A stretch of 64,000 nucleotides of DNA from contig NZ_CP014311.1 in NCBI RefSeq assembly GCF_001557535.2, forward strand, positions 1 through 64,000, written 5' to 3'. The notes under the pieces were generated by a model. It did not search any database, was not told the origin of the DNA, and saw only the letters and a list, made by a program, of their open reading frames with translations. Made by a program: the position numbers and the translations under genes. The DNA is from Burkholderia sp. PAMC 26561. GTDB lineage: Bacteria; Pseudomonadota; Gammaproteobacteria; Burkholderiales; Burkholderiaceae. Each line of letters begins with the position of its first letter. Position 1 is the stretch's first letter. Shown here in pieces: positions 59,937 through 64,000 of this stretch.

Positions 59937-60991
59937 TGATGAATATCCTCTTCGAGACATGTTGGCGCAGACTGAAAAGTGCTGCGATCACACTGGTGTT
60001 GTTAGCAGCTTTCGGATCTCAAATGGCTCACGCGCAGTTGGTAACACCGGCCGACACGCCTGGGGCGACCCAAACCACTGGAGATTCGGCGAACGCACTC
60101 GCGAGCATCTCGAAGCCCGGTGACCTTGGCCAAGGCACGGGCGACGCGGTCACACAAATCGCGAGCTTGTTAGTCAATCTGATTCCGAATGCGGTCACAC
60201 TGAGCCAGAAAGTCTTGCCCGAGGCGAACAAATTTGCGTGGGCGCTCAGCGTGATAACGATCGTTCTTGCAGGCGTTCGCTTTGCCGGAACGCATCATCC
60301 GGTATCGGCTTGGATCGCAGTGTTCGAGGAGATCGCTGTGCTTGGCATCTTCCTCGCGCTGTATCTTGGGTACGCGACGTCGGCGACGGGATTTTGGACG
60401 TGGTTCCAAAACCTCGCGACTGCGATCAATGGCTCTAGCCCGGATGTGGCGGGTCAAATGGCACGCCTTGGCGGGACAATATTCGACGGAATGAAAGAGA
60501 GCTACGGTGTCTGGGGCACGCTGACTCATCCGGCTCAGGCATTGGGCGATGCGGTGGTCTTGCTGCTTGCATTTATTGTGATGACAGTCGCTGCGATCTT
60601 CTACGCGTACTTCACGGCAGTGGGCCAGATTCAGGCCGCAATCGGAATTGTCGTTGGGCCAATCGCGTTGGCATTAGGCTGTTCCTCGTACACCCGTGGT
60701 TATTTCCAAAAGTGGCTCGACTGGATGATCAGTGCCGGGATGTACATCGTCGTCGTGTCGATTTTGATGGGCTTGGTTAATACAGCGGTTTCCTCGGCAT
60801 TTTCGAAGGCGGGCGCAGTGGGCGCGCATACCACCCTGAACGGGGGATATGTGTTTGATCTTTCAGTCTTCATGCTATTGCTTTCTTTAGAAATTCCGAA
60901 GCTTGCCGGTATCTTTGGCGGCGGAGCGGGCGCAAGCGGCACGGGCGGGGTGCGCATGGCTACCAAGGTTGCGACCGGTGGGCTTTTCTAA
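59933..60991 (+). CDS. trbL: TrbL / VirB6-type inner-membrane protein
   Basis: 352 residues. Signal-like N-terminus (AAFGSQMAHA), then a segment of about seven membrane helices from residue 90 to 320, including FAWALSVITIVLAGVRFAG and GIVVGPIALALGC. Gly/Ala-rich C-terminus. Forms the inner-membrane channel. ATGA overlap with TrbJ. Confidence 0.85.
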   Translation: MMMNILFETCWRRLKSAAITLVLLAAFGSQMAHAQLVTPADTPGATQTTGDSANALASISKPGDLGQGTGDAVTQIASLLVNLIPNAVTLSQKVLPEANKFAWALSVITIVLAGVRFAGTHHPVSAWIAVFEEIAVLGIFLALYLGYATSATGFWTWFQNLATAINGSSPDVAGQMARLGGTIFDGMKESYGVWGTLTHPAQALGDAVVLLLAFIVMTVAAIFYAYFTAVGQIQAAIGIVVGPIALALGCSSYTRGYFQKWLDWMISAGMYIVVVSILMGLVNTAVSSAFSKAGAVGAHTTLNGGYVFDLSVFMLLLSLEIPKLAGIFGGGAGASGTGGVRMATKVATGGLF

Positions 60992-60992
60992 T

Positions 60993-62414
60993 ATGTCTGA
61001 AATCCACAAACCTATTGACGCTGGCGCACTGCTCAAGCTCTACGAGAAGCGCATCGAGTTAGTTCGACAGTGTGCGAATGAAAGCACGCAGGCCGAGTTC
61101 GAGCGCAAGTGGCTTTCTGTGCTGACGCGCTGCGCACTGTGGTTTTCATCAATGCCGCTCACACCAGAGCTTCATCGTGAGCCGGGCGGGGCGTTCAGGG
61201 CAACCGTTGAATCGACTTTCTACGCGATGCGGCTCGCCGGCGGGCAGAAATTTGCGGCCGACCTGACCTCAGAGAAGCGCAGGCGGCTTGAGCCCCAATA
61301 CAACTTCGCCGTGTTCCTGGCCGCAGCCTGCTCGTTACTCGACGAGCCGTGCCGTCACTTTGAATTCACGCGGCTTGTGGACCTCACGCGTTGGAATCCT
61401 GCCGCGCATGGAGCGTTCGGGACCTGGGTTGGTAATGGCGGATACACCATTGAGCGCCGAATGGCACCTTTGAAAAGCGAACGGATGCGCACGGCAATGT
61501 TCGCGCAGACCGTTATTACGGCGGAACTGCTTTCAGGACTCGACACGGCGGTGCTCGCCGATCTTTTTGGCGCCATCAATCCTGAACGTTCTCCCCAAGG
61601 GTTTGAGGCGTTGGTGCACAAGGTGGTGCGTCAAGCCATGGATGTGGCGGTCGACTTCGAGCGCAAGGCGCAACGCGGCGTGTTTGCACCTGTCAAATTC
61701 GATGTCCCTTCCGCCGTTCACGTCGCCCTTGAGATTCAACCGCAGCCGGTCGCGCCAAGTGTTTCGCCCGCGTCCGCGCCGGGCGTAGCCGCTGCCGCTC
61801 CTGCCGCTCCTGCCGCTCCCGTAGTTCCCGTAGTTCCCGTAGTTCCCGTCGATGGTGCTAAGCCACTTCCGATCTCGCCCAGCGCCGCAAAACCGGTGTC
61901 GTGGGTAGATGCGAGCGCGGCATCCCCCGACATTGCGGCGGCGCCTCCAACGGGGCCCCGTCCGGAAGCGATAACGCCGCAGTTCTCGCAATCCTTGCTT
62001 GACGCATTGGAGCGCAGTGAAGCGTTGGCAGCGTCGCCGAGTACGGGTGAGACTCGTTCCGAGGCGGGCAATCCCGTCGCCGTGGATCCCGTGGCGGTGA
62101 CGGTGCCGGCTCCCAAAACAGGTCGCGGCGGACCCATTGACAAGGAACTCGACGAGTTGTTCGGTTCCGGGTCCGTGATGATGCGCGAGTTTTTCCGGGC
62201 ACTGGCGGACGATGTCGCAACGGGCAAAGCGAAGGTTGCCTGGGAAGAAAAGGGGTTGACGGTTCAAAAACGGCTGATTGGTGCGTACGGCATGACAAGC
62301 GACGCGCTGGTTGAGCAACTGAGAAAACGTAGCTTGCTCATGCGGGCGCACGGAAACGACATCTGCATCGTGGAACGAGCGGGGCGGATCATCATGGAGC
62401 GTCCAGCCATATGA
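60993..62414 (+). CDS. traI: TraI_2/MobH-like protein, possibly non-catalytic
   Basis: 473 residues from ATG 60993. The N-terminal 200 residues resemble the TraI_2 relaxase domain (REPGGAFRATVESTFYAMRL, GTWVGNGGYTIERR), and residues about 380-473 the linked C-terminal domain. MobH relaxases keep a His-rich HD-type metal site; here the usual HS after the GG motif is FRAT, and the HD-G-K place is a LLDEPCRHF stretch. So key ligands seem lost. A Pro/Val-Pro repeat linker lies at about 265-300. Relaxase function may sit elsewhere. Confidence 0.6.
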   Translation: MSEIHKPIDAGALLKLYEKRIELVRQCANESTQAEFERKWLSVLTRCALWFSSMPLTPELHREPGGAFRATVESTFYAMRLAGGQKFAADLTSEKRRRLEPQYNFAVFLAAACSLLDEPCRHFEFTRLVDLTRWNPAAHGAFGTWVGNGGYTIERRMAPLKSERMRTAMFAQTVITAELLSGLDTAVLADLFGAINPERSPQGFEALVHKVVRQAMDVAVDFERKAQRGVFAPVKFDVPSAVHVALEIQPQPVAPSVSPASAPGVAAAAPAAPAAPVVPVVPVVPVDGAKPLPISPSAAKPVSWVDASAASPDIAAAPPTGPRPEAITPQFSQSLLDALERSEALAASPSTGETRSEAGNPVAVDPVAVTVPAPKTGRGGPIDKELDELFGSGSVMMREFFRALADDVATGKAKVAWEEKGLTVQKRLIGAYGMTSDALVEQLRKRSLLMRAHGNDICIVERAGRIIMERPAI

Positions 62415-64000
62415 ACTACATCAACCACTTCCGACCAATCTATGAAGTGCGACCGGCCGTGGTATGGGCCGTGGCGATTGTCGGCATTCTTCTGTCAGGC
62501 ATGCCGTATAGCTGGGCATTCGCTCTGTTCGGCCTGGCGCTGCTGATGATGCGAGGCGTGCAGATCTGGCGCGCGTTGAGTTTTCGCATGGCGATCTCGA
62601 CCAAGTGGCTGAGCAAGATACACATATCCAAGCTGCTCGCTACGCAGAGAAACATGCGCGAGCGCGAGGATTCGATGTATCTCGGCACCGGCTTTGAATG
62701 GACGCAGAAGCATACGCAGATCGCTCACGATATTCTGCGCATGCCGACCACTGATATTCCTTCGTTACCGCGCTGGTTGAACAAGACGGAGTTGGGCCGC
62801 GCGGTCGAAGCGCGCATTGAGTCGGTGTTCGCGCCGGCAGACAGCGTGCGCGATCGCATGCCTCAGGGATCTTCCTGGATTCACGGGATGGAACCCAAAA
62901 AGGTTCGCGTGCCGTTTCACTACAAGGCGATGGGTGGCCATACGCTCGTCGGTGGCACGACCGGTTCTGGCAAGACTCGTACTTACGAGGTCATCTCCAC
63001 GCAGGTGATCCACAATCCCAAGGATGTGCTGATCATCGTGGATCCGAAGAACGATGACGACTGGAAGAAGCGCGTTGAGAAGGAGTGCAAGCGCGCCGGC
63101 CGGAAATTCCTTTATTTCAATCAGGCGAAACCGGCAGAGTCGATCCGCCTTAACCCGCTGGAGAATTGGTCGCAGCCGTCGGAAATTCCCTCGCGAATCG
63201 CTCAGTTGATGGAAGAGGGGCCGTTTCGGGACTTCGCGTTCTTGTTTATCGACCGCGCCGTCAAGGGTGAACTGTACGTTGGCGACAAGCCGAATCTGCG
63301 GTCCATCCTCAAATACGCGCAATCCGGCATTGGCACGCTGTTAGACCGCTGCTTACGCCGCTTCTTCGTTGAGCACGGCCTGCCCGATTGGGAAACGCTG
63401 GTCGTAAGCTCGACCGTTCAGCAAGCAACGAAGGGCAAGAATGATGTTTCCTTGGTTGACGGAATGGCCAAGCTTTACATCGACCGGTTTGCCTCGGTGG
63501 ACCGCGGGCATGAAACGCTCGATGGTCTAATCGCGACGCACACTCATGACCGCGAGCACTACATGCGGATTATCGCCTCGGCACTACCACTTCTCCAGAT
63601 GCTTGCCACGGGCGAAACCGGGTTGATGCTCGCGCCAAAAGCCGACGATTTTGACGACGAGCGCGAAATATGGGATATCGACAAAATCATCAAGCAAAAA
63701 GCCGTGCTGTATATGGGTCTCGATTCCCTTTCGAATAACATTGTGCAGAAGGCGATCGCCTCAATGGCATTGTCGGACGTTGCGGCGGTTTGCGGCTCGA
63801 TCTATAACTTCTACGCCGAGAAGCCCGACGTCGTCCTGATCATCGACGAGATCGCAGAAGCCATCAACGAACAGGTGATTCAGATCCTGAACAAGGGTCG
63901 CGGAGCTGGGTTTAAGGCGTTTGTCGCGTTCCAGGCGCGCGCCGACCTTGAAGCGAAGCTCGGAAACGCTGCAAAAATGCTGCAGGTTTTGGGTAACCTG
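62411..64000 (+). CDS. traD: TraD-type coupling protein, partial (runs off the right edge)
   Basis: Starts at ATG 62411, overlapping TraI's stop, and is open for 530 codons to the end. Two N-terminal membrane helices (about 10-50). Walker A GGTTGSGKTRTYEV (about 182-189), Walker B DVVLIIDEIAEAINEQV (about 476). Such coupling proteins bring relaxase-bound DNA to the secretion channel. It resembles the SXT/R391-type TraD more than VirD4. Confidence 0.9.
   Translation, partial: MNYINHFRPIYEVRPAVVWAVAIVGILLSGMPYSWAFALFGLALLMMRGVQIWRALSFRMAISTKWLSKIHISKLLATQRNMREREDSMYLGTGFEWTQKHTQIAHDILRMPTTDIPSLPRWLNKTELGRAVEARIESVFAPADSVRDRMPQGSSWIHGMEPKKVRVPFHYKAMGGHTLVGGTTGSGKTRTYEVISTQVIHNPKDVLIIVDPKNDDDWKKRVEKECKRAGRKFLYFNQAKPAESIRLNPLENWSQPSEIPSRIAQLMEEGPFRDFAFLFIDRAVKGELYVGDKPNLRSILKYAQSGIGTLLDRCLRRFFVEHGLPDWETLVVSSTVQQATKGKNDVSLVDGMAKLYIDRFASVDRGHETLDGLIATHTHDREHYMRIIASALPLLQMLATGETGLMLAPKADDFDDEREIWDIDKIIKQKAVLYMGLDSLSNNIVQKAIASMALSDVAAVCGSIYNFYAEKPDVVLIIDEIAEAINEQVIQILNKGRGAGFKAFVAFQARADLEAKLGNAAKMLQVLGNL

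Noticed and set aside
1..64000. Insertion sequences, tRNA genes, rRNA genes, CRISPR arrays
   Set aside because: I saw no transposase motifs with flanking inverted repeats, no cloverleaf with TTC-arm signature, no rRNA stretches, and no regularly spaced repeats.

Overview
The window is about 64 kb of high-GC DNA from a mobile element, either a large conjugative plasmid or an integrative conjugative element. The host is most likely in the Burkholderiaceae (Paraburkholderia, Burkholderia, Caballeronia type), judged from codon use and from the families present. Evidence for a mobile element is: the complete PRTRC gene cluster (ParB-like protein plus proteins E, C, F, B, A and an E1/ThiF-like protein), a ParM/StbA-type segregation ATPase (PRTRC protein D type) with repeats upstream, ssb, a zinc-ribbon/TOPRIM primase, a tyrosine recombinase, and a type IV secretion operon that runs off the right end in a TraD-type coupling protein. 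No replication initiator, rRNA, tRNA, CRISPR array or intact insertion sequence was seen.

Layout. 1-3.8 kb: minus-strand genes (FlhC-like regulator, coiled-coil protein, NERD-domain protein). 4.1-6.6 kb: small genes ending in ssb. 7-9.6 kb: a membrane protein and a beta-lactamase-fold hydrolase, probably cargo. 10.1-16.5 kb: primase, small membrane proteins, ParM-type partition genes with their repeats, a putative small RNA, a hairpin-rich poorly coding stretch, and the recombinase. 16.5-23.1 kb: a long minus-strand block of CoiA-like, Lar-like, zinc-ribbon, Gp37/Gp68-like and DUF1173-like genes, the last one split. 23.3-28.5 kb: DnaA-box-like sites, two genes with near-identical leaders, and a fused N6-methyltransferase/SNF2-type helicase. 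28.5-32.6 kb: cargo of unknown function. 32.8-38.9 kb: the PRTRC cluster. 39-41.6 kb: unknown genes and a frameshifted response regulator. 41.9-44.6 kb: an AT-richer TIR/SEFIR protein followed by a zinc-motif protein, a candidate defence pair. 44.7-53.5 kb: small genes, then a MoxR ATPase / DUF3150-like / VWA metallopeptidase-like module. 54.9-64 kb: type IV secretion genes in the order B11, B2, B3, B4, TrbJ, TrbL, TraI-like, TraD.

The most unusual signal is not a protein. Many forward-strand backbone genes share a recurring transcript-leader layout. First comes a -10-like hexamer 13-14 nt before a short GCG-rich stem-loop, followed at once by ATCGAC. Then comes an ordinary hairpin or intrinsic terminator. 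Then comes a four-part G/C element that can fold in two mutually exclusive ways. Last is the Shine-Dalgarno sequence. In at least eight places an apparent terminator ends within about 10 to 65 nt of the next start codon, and in five of these within about 25 nt, leaving no room for a promoter. One copy of the promoter and stem-loop leads to a terminator with no gene between, which looks like a small RNA of about 105 nt. Together this suggests a dedicated, element-wide leader or antitermination regulon that I cannot match to a family I know.
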